NCBI RefSeq assembly: GCF_000526375.1
Contig: NZ_JAFY01000007.1
Span: 124,001 to 188,000 of the forward strand
Length of the DNA: 64,000 nucleotides
Reading direction: 5' to 3'
DNA from: Aminiphilus circumscriptus DSM 16581
Lineage (GTDB): Bacteria > Synergistota > Synergistia > Synergistales > Aminiphilaceae
The translations under genes and the position numbers were made by a program. Below, piece after piece: positions 8,321 to 15,693 of the stretch. The notes under the pieces are model-generated. The model ran no database searches. It saw only the letters and a program-made list of their open reading frames with translations, and was not told the origin of the DNA. How positions within the stretch are numbered: the stretch's first letter is position 1; each line of letters opens with the position of its first letter.

Positions 8321-9037
8321 ATGGCGAGAAAGAAGCGACAGGAGGAGACCATCAGCCAAGGTTGGCTTACGACCTATGGCGACATGGTGACGTTGCTCCT
8401 GACGTTCTTCGTGTTCCTCTTCGCCTTCTCTACACTGGATGTGCAGAAATTTCAGAAGCTCATTCTTTCCTTCCAGGGAGCCATCGGCGTGCTTCCCGGG
8501 GGTAAGACGACACAACCGGACGACCAGATTTTTCAGGCCCATGTTGGAGTGGACGCCGGGGAGGTCCGAAAACAAACTCAGGACATTCTCGATGTGGCGC
8601 GGCGGGTCCAGACACTCGTTCGGGAGGAGGGGCTGGAGGGCGAAGTGACCGTCCGGGTCGATCAGCGGGGAGTGACCATCTCCATGACGGAACAGGTGCT
8701 TTACGCCAGCGGAAGTGCGGAGATCCGTCCCGAAGGAAAGCGGCTGCTCGCGAAGATCGGCATGATTTTGAAGGATGTGCAGCCTCCCATCGCCGTGGAG
8801 GGGCATACGGATTCGGTGCCGTTGCGGGGAGGTGTCTTTGGTGACAACTGGGGGCTTTCCGCGGCGCGGGCGGCTGCGGTGGTCTCCTACTTCGTGGAGA
8901 ACGTGGGAATCGACCCGAAGCGCCTTCAGGCCGTCGGGTTCGGGCAGCACCGGCCGTTGGTTCCGAACGATACGGACGAGCATCGGGCGCTGAATCGGCG
9001 CGTGGACGTGGTGCTCCTCTCCCAATTCTCACAGTGA
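8321..9037 (+). CDS. motB: Flagellar stator protein MotB (OmpA-type peptidoglycan anchor)
   Basis: A 238-residue protein with the MotB N-terminal signature WLTTYGDMVTLLLTFFVFLF, in which the Asp (about residue 22) is the ion-binding residue of the single membrane helix, followed by a plug/linker and a C-terminal OmpA-like domain (about 115-235) with GHTDSVPLRG, NWGLSAARAAAVVSYF and NRRVDVVLLS. It binds peptidoglycan and pairs with MotA. The start follows a GGGGATGACGGAG leader 45 bases after motA. Whether the stator uses H+ or Na+ cannot be decided from sequence by eye. Confidence 0.93.
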   Translation: MARKKRQEETISQGWLTTYGDMVTLLLTFFVFLFAFSTLDVQKFQKLILSFQGAIGVLPGGKTTQPDDQIFQAHVGVDAGEVRKQTQDILDVARRVQTLVREEGLEGEVTVRVDQRGVTISMTEQVLYASGSAEIRPEGKRLLAKIGMILKDVQPPIAVEGHTDSVPLRGGVFGDNWGLSAARAAAVVSYFVENVGIDPKRLQAVGFGQHRPLVPNDTDEHRALNRRVDVVLLSQFSQ

Positions 9038-9068
9038 CGCCAATTTTCCCCCAAGGGGAGGTTTCTGC

Positions 9069-9515
9069 ATGAAACGGGTGATCGTCCTCATTGTTGTGGG
9101 TGTGGTGGTTCTTCTCGCAGGTATCGGCGGTGGCATCTTCGTGGGACTCAAGTTCTTCTCCCGGCCCGATGTCGTTCCCGGCAGCCAGGGGCTGCCTCCG
9201 GGACCGACGGTGCGCCTTGGGGAGTTTACCGTGAATCTCGCGGACAAGGAGCCTCATGTATTGCGCACGACCATCACGCTGGAGGTAACCTCCCAGGAGT
9301 CCCTCGCCCTCGTGGCGGATCCGGGATGGCTCAGCAGAATGCGCAACGAGGTCATCCTCGTCGGGAAGGATCGTCGCTACGACGATCTCCGTACCGCCGA
9401 AGGGGTTCTCGAGTTCGCTCAGGACGTGAAGCGCCGGCTCAACGCGCTCATGCCCCTCGTCAAGGGGCAGCCCGCGGTTTCGAGGGTGCTCTTCGACGAT
9501 TTTATCGTGCAGTGA
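9069..9515 (+). CDS. fliL: Flagellar basal body-associated protein FliL
   Basis: A 148-residue protein with an N-terminal membrane helix (residues 3-28, VIVLIVVGVVVLLAGIGGG), a short linker, then the FliL periplasmic domain beginning PTVRLGEFTVNLAD and including RTTITLEV and the C-terminal RVLFDDFIVQ. FliL surrounds the stator and assists its function. Located between motB and fliM as in Bacillus and Thermotoga, behind an AAGGGGAGG site. Confidence 0.88.
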   Translation: MKRVIVLIVVGVVVLLAGIGGGIFVGLKFFSRPDVVPGSQGLPPGPTVRLGEFTVNLADKEPHVLRTTITLEVTSQESLALVADPGWLSRMRNEVILVGKDRRYDDLRTAEGVLEFAQDVKRRLNALMPLVKGQPAVSRVLFDDFIVQ

Positions 9516-9541
9516 GCCGTTTCCCGAGGAGGTGAGGAGAC

Positions 9542-10543
9542 GTGGTGCCTGAAGTACTTTCCCAGAGCGAAATCGATGCGCTGCTCAGCGCACTGAGCAG
9601 TGGCAGTGTCGATCTGGAGGCCATATCCGAGAGTGCCCGGGAAGACAAGATCAAACTCTACGATTTCCGGCGTCCGGACAAGTTCAGCAAAGACCAGCTC
9701 CGGGCCATTCAAATGATTCACGAATCCTTCGCACGACAGGTCACCACGACTCTGTCCACCATGGTGCGCGCCATGGTCTCCGCCGAGGTGGTCTCGGTGG
9801 ATCAGCTCGCCTACGATGAATTCGTCCGTTCTCTCGTGCAGCCCACCACCATCGCCGTCCTGGAGATGTACCCCCTTACGGGAAACGCGGTGATGGAGCT
9901 CAATCCTCACCTGGTCTTCAGTATCATCGATCGCATGTTGGGCGGCAAGGGGGAACCTCTCCGGAAGGCCCGGGAACTGACGGACATCGAGCGGACCGTG
10001 GTCGAGAGGGTGCTTCTCCGCATGTTGGAACTGCTGGAAGAGAGCTGGAGCACCGTCGTGGACGTGCGTTTCCGTTTCGACAGCATGGAGAGCAACCCCT
10101 TTTTCGTGCAGATCTGCCCCGGGACGGACATGGTGCTTCTCGTGACACTCAAGGTTCAGGTAGGCGAGACGGAGGGGATGATCAACCTCTGCGTGCCCTA
10201 CATCGTCATGGAGCCCATGGTGGACAAGCTGAGTTCCCAACACTGGTTCGCCAGTACGGGACGGAAGGACATTCAGGGCGTTCGGGAGATCCTGAAGAAC
10301 CGGTTGAACGCCGTTGTGGTGCCCGTGGCGCTGGAACTCGGACATACCATTTTGAGCCTTCAGGATATCATGCAGCTTCAGGAGGGAGACGTGATCCGCC
10401 TGGATGGAACGAGGGGCGATCCTCTCGGGGTCCGGGTGGGCAATCGTGTCAAATTCTACGCTTCTCCGGGAACCGTCGACGGCGCCTACGCCGCGAAGAT
10501 CACAGAAGTGCTTTCCGGCGAGGCCCAGAGAGAGGAGGAGTAG
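9542..10543 (+). CDS. fliM: Flagellar motor switch protein FliM
   Basis: A 333-residue protein starting at GTG with the CheY-P-binding peptide LSQSEIDALLSAL at residues 5-17, followed by the CheC-like middle domain (SKDQLRAIQMIHESFARQ, MLGGKGEP) and a C-terminal SpoA/FliN-type domain with LQEGDVIRLDGTRGDPLGVRVGN split over residues about 275-310. FliM links phosphorylated CheY to the C-ring and sets rotation direction. A GAGGAGGTGAGG leader precedes the GTG. Confidence 0.93.
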   Translation: MVPEVLSQSEIDALLSALSSGSVDLEAISESAREDKIKLYDFRRPDKFSKDQLRAIQMIHESFARQVTTTLSTMVRAMVSAEVVSVDQLAYDEFVRSLVQPTTIAVLEMYPLTGNAVMELNPHLVFSIIDRMLGGKGEPLRKARELTDIERTVVERVLLRMLELLEESWSTVVDVRFRFDSMESNPFFVQICPGTDMVLLVTLKVQVGETEGMINLCVPYIVMEPMVDKLSSQHWFASTGRKDIQGVREILKNRLNAVVVPVALELGHTILSLQDIMQLQEGDVIRLDGTRGDPLGVRVGNRVKFYASPGTVDGAYAAKITEVLSGEAQREEE

Positions 10544-10546
10544 ACC

Positions 10547-11680
10547 GTGGTGGACGAACTCCTGAGTCAAGATGAAATCGATGCGTTGCTGAGCGGTGCC
10601 CCAGCTGTTTCCGCGGATGCTGCAGGCGGCGACCTCAGCCCAGAGGATCAGGACGTGCTCGGCGAGGTGGCGGGCATCTTCGCCAATGCGGCGGGTAACG
10701 TGGTTGGCATGCTCGCCGGTCGCGGCGTCGCGGCTTCCGTCGCGGGGATGGAAACGTTCCCGCAGCGGGAGATGCCGGAAAGAGTCGACGGAACGGGTCG
10801 CGTGTTTCTGTACACCCTCGCCTGCGACGGGTTGGAGAACGCTCCTGCGGCGATCGTGCTCTCCGAACGGGGGGCCATGTCCCTTGCGGATCTCATGATG
10901 GGAGGCGACGGAAAAGAACTTCCCGCCGAGGCGAACGATCTCTACCTGAGCGCGTCCCAGGAGGGACTCAGTCAGGTGATCGGCTCGGCCTTCACGAATG
11001 TGAGCGGCCTGTTGAAGGGGCAGCGCCTTGTTCCTTCCGGAGCCTCCGGCGTGCTGAAGGAAGGCAGTTGGCTTCCCTTTGAGGGAAGGGGCACAGAGGA
11101 AATGGTCTGGGGTGTCAAGACCGCTGTAGACGTGAGCGACGTCGGTGCCTTCGACCTGTGGTTGGTGCTTCCCGTTTCCGTGGCGCAGCTTCTGGCGAAA
11201 CGCATTCAGGAGGCGCTCGCGCCCCCCGCTCCGGAACCGTCGCGTACGGTTTCTCAGCCTCAGGCTGCAGCACCTCAGCCTTCGCGACCTGCGGCGACGG
11301 TTTCGTCGTCGCCGATCGGCGCACCTCTTCCTCCCCGCGGCATTCCCGTGACGCCCCAGGTGGATGTGCGTCCGGCGGAATTCATGCCTCTGCAGCAGGA
11401 TCTGGGGGCTGGGGTTCCTGGGAATCTGGAACTCATTCTTGACATTCCCGTTCGTGTTACCGTCGAATTGGGGAGAACGAGGAAAACGATCGGCGAAGTG
11501 CTCAACATGACTCCCGGATCCGTGGTAGAATTGGAAAAGATGGCCGGAGAGCCGGTGGATGTTCTCGTAAACGGAAAGTTGATGGCGAGAGGCGAAGTGG
11601 TCGTCATCGACGAGAGTTTCGGTATCCGCATTACCGAGATCGTCAGTCGTGCGGAACGCATCCGGTCCATGGGCATTTAG
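10547..11680 (+). CDS. fliY: Flagellar motor switch protein FliY/FliN with degenerate phosphatase motifs
   Basis: A 377-residue protein with three parts: an N-terminal CheY-binding peptide (LSQDEIDALLSG, residues 5-16) like that of FliM; a CheC/CheX-like central domain (about 35-215); a Pro/Ala/Ser linker (about 225-265); and a C-terminal FliN/SpoA domain (about 295-377) with IPVRVTVELGRTRKTIGEVL and GEPVDVLVNGKLMARGEVVV. In active FliY the central domain has two D/S-x3-E-x2-N phosphatase motifs; here the first reads DVLGEVAG, with Gly in place of Asn, and the second is not recognisable, so CheY-P hydrolysis may be lost. GTG start three bases after fliM. Confidence 0.88.
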   Translation: MVDELLSQDEIDALLSGAPAVSADAAGGDLSPEDQDVLGEVAGIFANAAGNVVGMLAGRGVAASVAGMETFPQREMPERVDGTGRVFLYTLACDGLENAPAAIVLSERGAMSLADLMMGGDGKELPAEANDLYLSASQEGLSQVIGSAFTNVSGLLKGQRLVPSGASGVLKEGSWLPFEGRGTEEMVWGVKTAVDVSDVGAFDLWLVLPVSVAQLLAKRIQEALAPPAPEPSRTVSQPQAAAPQPSRPAATVSSSPIGAPLPPRGIPVTPQVDVRPAEFMPLQQDLGAGVPGNLELILDIPVRVTVELGRTRKTIGEVLNMTPGSVVELEKMAGEPVDVLVNGKLMARGEVVVIDESFGIRITEIVSRAERIRSMGI

Positions 11681-11715
11681 TCTGCGGACTACCTTGCGGG
11701 GAGGGAGAATCGCCA

Positions 11716-12078
11716 ATGGGTGCGAAGGTATTGATTGTGGACGACGCGGCGTTCATGCGGATGATGCTCAAGGATATTCTCGTGAAGAACGGCTTCGAAG
11801 TCGTTGGAGAGGCCGAGAATGGAAAAGTCGCGGTGGAGAAGTTCAACGAAGTCAAGCCGGATGTGGTGACCATGGATATCACCATGCCCGAGATGGACGG
11901 AATCACGGCGGTGAAGGAGATCAAGAAGGCCCATCCCGGAGCGAAAGTCGTCATGGTCAGCGCCATGGGACAACAGGCGATGGTCATCGAGGCGATTCAG
12001 GCGGGAGCGGCGGACTTCATCGTCAAACCCTTTCAGCCGGACCGGGTTCTGGAGGCGTTGAGCAAGGCCATCTCCTGA
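11716..12078 (+). CDS. cheY: Chemotaxis response regulator CheY
   Basis: A single receiver domain of 120 residues: VLIVDDAAFMR at the start (acidic pair), the phospho-acceptor Asp in VTMDITMPEMDG, Ser in VMVSAMGQQ and Lys in FIVKPFQPD. Phosphorylated by CheA, it binds the EIDALL peptides of FliM and FliY. It sits between fliY and fliO as in Bacillus and Thermotoga. The start follows GGGGAGGGAGAA. Confidence 0.93.
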   Translation: MGAKVLIVDDAAFMRMMLKDILVKNGFEVVGEAENGKVAVEKFNEVKPDVVTMDITMPEMDGITAVKEIKKAHPGAKVVMVSAMGQQAMVIEAIQAGAADFIVKPFQPDRVLEALSKAIS

Positions 12079-12083
12079 GGAAC

Positions 12084-12485
12084 ATGTCCACTTTTTCCGG
12101 CATGCGAACACGGTGCGTGAAGCGAGGTCAGTCCCTTTCAAAAGGCCTCGCTGTTGTTTTTTTCCTGGCGACGCCGGTTTTTGCCGATGAGAGAGCCGAG
12201 GCCGACCTGACAGGGTATCTGCTCCGCATAGGTTTGGCGTTGGGACTGTTGGCCCTTTGCGGATATCTTCTTGTCCGTTTCGCGCCCAGGACAATTCTGC
12301 GAAAAACTGCGGGAATGGAAATTCTGGCCATATTGCCCCTGGGGCGGGATGTCGTCCGGGTGTTTGCCTGCGGTCCCGAGGTGATCGCCGTTCTCAGCTC
12401 GAAGAGCGGAAGTGTCGTCGTGGGCCGATGGAGCAGAGAGGAGTGGGAGAACTCGTGTGTCGGAAAGGATCAACTTCGACCCTGA
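12084..12485 (+). CDS. fliO: Flagellar export protein FliO/FliZ
   Basis: A 133-residue protein with an N-terminal hydrophobic signal-like segment (about residues 16-28) ending near VFADE, a membrane helix at about 40-60 (YLLRIGLALGLLALCGYLLV), and the FliO domain motif MEILAILPLGRDVVRVFACG. FliO helps assemble the FliP ring of the type III export gate. It starts six bases after cheY and its last 31 bases overlap fliP. Small size and low conservation are typical; gene order makes the call firm. Confidence 0.8.
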   Translation: MSTFSGMRTRCVKRGQSLSKGLAVVFFLATPVFADERAEADLTGYLLRIGLALGLLALCGYLLVRFAPRTILRKTAGMEILAILPLGRDVVRVFACGPEVIAVLSSKSGSVVVGRWSREEWENSCVGKDQLRP

Positions 12486-13243
12486 CCTGGAGGATGTTCG
12501 TGACGGGGGCATTTCTCCTCGTCCTTGCCGTGGGAGCGGCCTGGGCGGAGCCGCCTTTGCCGGACATGCCCATTCCCACGCTCCAGTTGGGCATTCGAGG
12601 TGCGGAATCACCCCAGGACGTGGTGCTCTCCCTGCAGATTCTCGCCCTTCTCACTGTTCTGAGCCTGGCTCCGGCCATTGTCCTCATGCTCACGAGCTTC
12701 ACGCGCATCCTTGTAGTGTTGGGGTTCGTGCGGAATGCCCTCGGCCTCCAGCAAATGCCGCCGAACCAGGTCATCGTCACGCTCGCGCTCTTTCTCACCC
12801 TTTTCACCATGTCGCCCGTGTGGCAACGCATCTTCGACACGTCGCTCTCTCCCTACATGGACGGACGCATGTCGGCGAGGGAGGCCATGCAGGGCGTCGT
12901 GACGCCTCTTCGGGATTTCATGCTCCGCCAGACGAGAGAGCAGGAGCTGTCCCTCATGGTTTCCATGGCGGAGTTGCCCCGCCCGAACAATGCCGATGAT
13001 GTTCCCCTCCGCGTCCTCATTCCCGCGTTCATTCTGAGTGAACTCAAGACGGCGTTTCAGATGGGAGTGGTCGTTTTCGTTCCCTTCGTCGTGGTGGACA
13101 TGATCGTGGCGAGCGTTCTCATGGCCATGGGGATGATCATGCTTCCCCCCATGCTCATATCACTTCCCTTCAAAGTACTTCTTTTCGTCCTCGCCGACGG
13201 GTGGAACCTGGTCATCGCGAGTCTCGTGACGAGTTTCCGCTGA
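12455..13243 (+). CDS. fliP: Flagellar type III export protein FliP
   Basis: A 262-residue export-gate protein with a signal-peptide-like start ending near AAWAEPP, then LSLQILALLTVLSLAPAI and FTRILVVLGFVRNALGLQQ, both classic FliP motifs, and a C-terminal block RVLIPAFILSELKTAFQMG. GTG 12455, behind GAGAGGAGTGGG and overlapping fliO, is preferred; an ATG at 12494 is the alternative but has almost no spacing from its GGAGG. FliP forms the core pentamer of the export gate with FliQ and FliR. Confidence 0.92.
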   Translation: MCRKGSTSTLTWRMFVTGAFLLVLAVGAAWAEPPLPDMPIPTLQLGIRGAESPQDVVLSLQILALLTVLSLAPAIVLMLTSFTRILVVLGFVRNALGLQQMPPNQVIVTLALFLTLFTMSPVWQRIFDTSLSPYMDGRMSAREAMQGVVTPLRDFMLRQTREQELSLMVSMAELPRPNNADDVPLRVLIPAFILSELKTAFQMGVVVFVPFVVVDMIVASVLMAMGMIMLPPMLISLPFKVLLFVLADGWNLVIASLVTSFR

Positions 13244-13263
13244 GACGGGAAAGGAGAAGGGCC

Positions 13264-13533
13264 GTGGAGATTCTCAACATGTACGATACGCTGCAGCAGG
13301 CGGTATGGGTGACGCTCACGTCGGCCCTTCCGATCCTTCTCGTCGCCATGGGGATCGGACTTGTGATCGGTATTCTCCAGACCGCCACATCCATTCAGGA
13401 GCAGACACTGGTCTTCATTCCCAAGATCATCGCGGTGCTCGTCAGCATTGTCTTCTTCGGTCCCCTGATCTTCGGAAAGGTGGGGGACATGGCGAAGTTC
13501 CTGCTGGGGAACCTGCATCGGTTCGTTCAATGA
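13264..13533 (+). CDS. fliQ: Flagellar type III export protein FliQ
   Basis: An 89-residue, two-helix membrane protein (helices about 16-39 and 50-72) with ALPILLVAMGIGLVIGILQ and TSIQEQTLVFIPKI, the invariant FliQ signature. The GTG at 13264 follows AAAGGAGAAGG and gives exactly the usual family length. It overlaps fliR by ATGA. Confidence 0.93.
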   Translation: MEILNMYDTLQQAVWVTLTSALPILLVAMGIGLVIGILQTATSIQEQTLVFIPKIIAVLVSIVFFGPLIFGKVGDMAKFLLGNLHRFVQ

Positions 13534-14312
13534 TCTTCGCGGAGCCGCAGCTTCTTCTGCTGGGACTGTATTTTTTCGTGAGCCTCCGCTTTCTGGGGGT
13601 TCTCACCGTGGCGCCTGCCTTCGCCGCGTCGGCCTTTCCCGTTCAGGTCCGGCTGTGGCTCGCCTTTCTGCTCGCGCTCTTCGCCCTTCCCGCCGCATTG
13701 GAACTCCCCTCCCCGGAGCCGATACTCACCATAGGCGGCCTTGTGACGGCCTCCACACGGGAATACCTTCTCGGTGCGGCGCTGGGCTTTTTCGGAAGCC
13801 TTCCGCTCTATGCGCTGCAGATGGCGGGGCGTATCGTGGGGATGCAGATGAGCTTCGGCATGGCGAACGTGCTGGACCCTTTTTCCGAGGTCCAGGTCTC
13901 CGTGGTGGAGCAGTTCAAGTTTCTCGCGGGGCTCTGGTTCTTCTTTCATTGGAACGGACACCTGCTGCTCGTGCGCGCCGCCGGAGAAAGCCTGCGCCTT
14001 GCTCCTCTCGGTGTCCCGTCCCTCGCGTTTCCGCTGGACCCTGGGCTAGGGCTCTGGATGCAGCAGGCGCTTGTTCTCGCCATGCGCATGGTTCTGCCCT
14101 TCTTCGGGGCACTGCTTCTGGCCGACGTGGGATTGGGCTTCGTGGCGAGGACCGTGCCGCAGATGAACATTTTCGTTCTCGGGCTGCCGCTGAAGGTGGC
14201 ACTCGGATTCTTTCTGCTCATGGTGGTGCTTCCCATGTCCATCGATCTCATCCACGGAGAGGTGGAGCGCGTGGTGGAGACCGCTCTGGGAATACTCCAG
14301 GTCTGGCGGTAG
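13530..14312 (+). CDS. fliR: Flagellar type III export protein FliR
   Basis: A 260-residue polytopic protein (six or so helices) with AAFAASAFPVQ-like N-terminus, EYLLGAALGFFGSLPLYALQ and GRIVGMQMSFGMANVLDP, the conserved FliR core, and PQMNIFVLGLPLKVALGF near the C-terminus. The ATG overlaps the fliQ stop (ATGA). FliR completes the FliPQR export gate. Confidence 0.92.
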   Translation: MIFAEPQLLLLGLYFFVSLRFLGVLTVAPAFAASAFPVQVRLWLAFLLALFALPAALELPSPEPILTIGGLVTASTREYLLGAALGFFGSLPLYALQMAGRIVGMQMSFGMANVLDPFSEVQVSVVEQFKFLAGLWFFFHWNGHLLLVRAAGESLRLAPLGVPSLAFPLDPGLGLWMQQALVLAMRMVLPFFGALLLADVGLGFVARTVPQMNIFVLGLPLKVALGFFLLMVVLPMSIDLIHGEVERVVETALGILQVWR

Positions 14313-14323
14313 GACCCCGGCGC

Positions 14324-15415
14324 ATGCGGACGTTTCGCCTGCAGCTTTTTGCCGAAGAGCGAACCGAGCCGGCGACGCCCAGAAAGCGGCAGAAGACCCG
14401 CGAAGAAGGGCAGGTCGCCCGCAGCCAGGATCTGGGTGCGGCGGTGGTCATCCTCGTGGGGCTTCTGGCGGTGTTCGCTTTCTCGCTCTGGTGGGTCACC
14501 TCCCTGAAAGGATTTTTCGTGGAGACCTGGCGGTTCATGTCGGGAGAGCAGATCGGCCGGGAAGGATGGGTACAGGCACTCGCCAGGGATTTCCTCAAGG
14601 TCTTTTTGCTCACGTGGTTGCCCTTCGGGTTGCTCTGCGGGCTTGCCGGGGCAGCCACGGCGATTTACCAGGTTGGGCTTTTTCTCTTTGTCAAACCGTT
14701 GATCCCGAAGCTGAGTCGCCTGAACCCCATCTCGGGCCTGAAGAAGATCGTCTCGCTCCGCTCTCTCGTGGAGCTTGCCAAGGGCATTCTCAAGGCGCTG
14801 CTCCTGGGGCTGGTGCTCTATCTCGCCCTGAGGAAGGAACTGGAGAGCATCGCTTTGGCGATGAAGTTCCCCTACCTTCAGGGACTGAATGTGGTGACGG
14901 AGAAGATCTGGTGGCTCGCGCTGCGCATGGCCCTTTTATTGTTTGTCATCGCCGCTTTTGACTACGCGTACCAGAAGTGGGACTTCGAGAAGTCCATCCG
15001 GATGAGCAAGAAGGAGATCAAGGACGAATACAAGCAGATGGAAGGGGATCCCAAGGTCAAGCAGCGTATACGCCAGAGACAACGGGAGCTGGCCCGGCGA
15101 CGTATGATGGCACAGGTTCCGAAGGCGGATGTGGTCATCACGAACCCAACGACGCTCGCCGTGGCCATCCAGTACGAGCGGCAGGTGATGGATGCGCCCT
15201 GTGTGGTCGCCAAGGGCAAAGGCGTTCTGGCGAGGCGTATTCGGGAAATTGCCCAGGAACACAGCATCCCTATCGTCGAAAACCGTGTTTTGGCACGTGC
15301 TCTTTTCGAAGCGACGGACGTTGGGGAGATCATTCCGGAAACTCTCTACAAGGGCGTTGCGGAAGTACTGGCCTTTGTTTATAAACTGAAGGCGAAAAAA
15401 GAAAGGAATCTCTGA
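14324..15415 (+). CDS. flhB: Flagellar type III export switch protein FlhB, atypical NPTT cleavage motif
   Basis: A 363-residue protein opening with LQLFAEERTEPATPRKRQ, four membrane helices between about 35 and 215, and a cytoplasmic domain (FEKSIRMSKKEIKDEYKQ). The autocleavage site, nearly always NPTH, reads NPTT (VVITNPTTLAVAIQYE). FlhB self-cleavage between Asn and Pro is part of the FliK-dependent export switch, so the His to Thr change is notable. The last codons (Arg-Asn-Leu-stop) lie inside the MITE-like element that begins at 15405, so an insertion has set the present C-terminus. Confidence 0.9.
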   Translation: MRTFRLQLFAEERTEPATPRKRQKTREEGQVARSQDLGAAVVILVGLLAVFAFSLWWVTSLKGFFVETWRFMSGEQIGREGWVQALARDFLKVFLLTWLPFGLLCGLAGAATAIYQVGLFLFVKPLIPKLSRLNPISGLKKIVSLRSLVELAKGILKALLLGLVLYLALRKELESIALAMKFPYLQGLNVVTEKIWWLALRMALLLFVIAAFDYAYQKWDFEKSIRMSKKEIKDEYKQMEGDPKVKQRIRQRQRELARRRMMAQVPKADVVITNPTTLAVAIQYERQVMDAPCVVAKGKGVLARRIREIAQEHSIPIVENRVLARALFEATDVGEIIPETLYKGVAEVLAFVYKLKAKKERNL

Positions 15416-15504
15416 ATAAGGCTGTGTCAGCCCCGCAGGGCGCCCCGCAGAGCCTGATGCGACCCGAGTCAAGGGAAAGCGAAAGGTCTTTATTCAGAGC
15501 TTCC
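15405..15504. mobile_element. MITE-like element, copy A (100 bp)
   Basis: The ends form terminal inverted repeats of 15 bases with one mismatch: GGAATCTCTGAATAA on the left and the complement of GGAAGCTCTGAATAA on the right. It is flanked by the 4-bp direct repeat GAAA (15401-15404 and 15505-15508). Roughly 95% identical to copy B at 32527-32625. It has no coding capacity and supplies the flhB stop codon. The 189 bases after it, up to flhA, contain another TIR-like GGAAACTCTGAA at about 15509 but no gene. Confidence 0.8.
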
Positions 15505-15693
15505 GAAAGGAAACTCTGAAAAAGAAGAGACAATCCCCTGGATGAAGCTGTCAGCAGTGCTCCTGTTTCCGCACTCTCCGAAAAAGTGCCGTAAGGAATC
15601 CACGGGAGACTGGCGAAAACAGAAAGGAGAACGAATAGCGGGGCACGGATACAGAAGAGGCGATACCAATCCGACAAACGGGAGTTGCGGGCC

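Noticed and set aside
9419-11716. 765-codon minus-strand frame opposite fliM and fliY
   Set aside because: His- and Arg-rich composition typical of antisense GC-rich frames; the + strand proteins are unambiguous.
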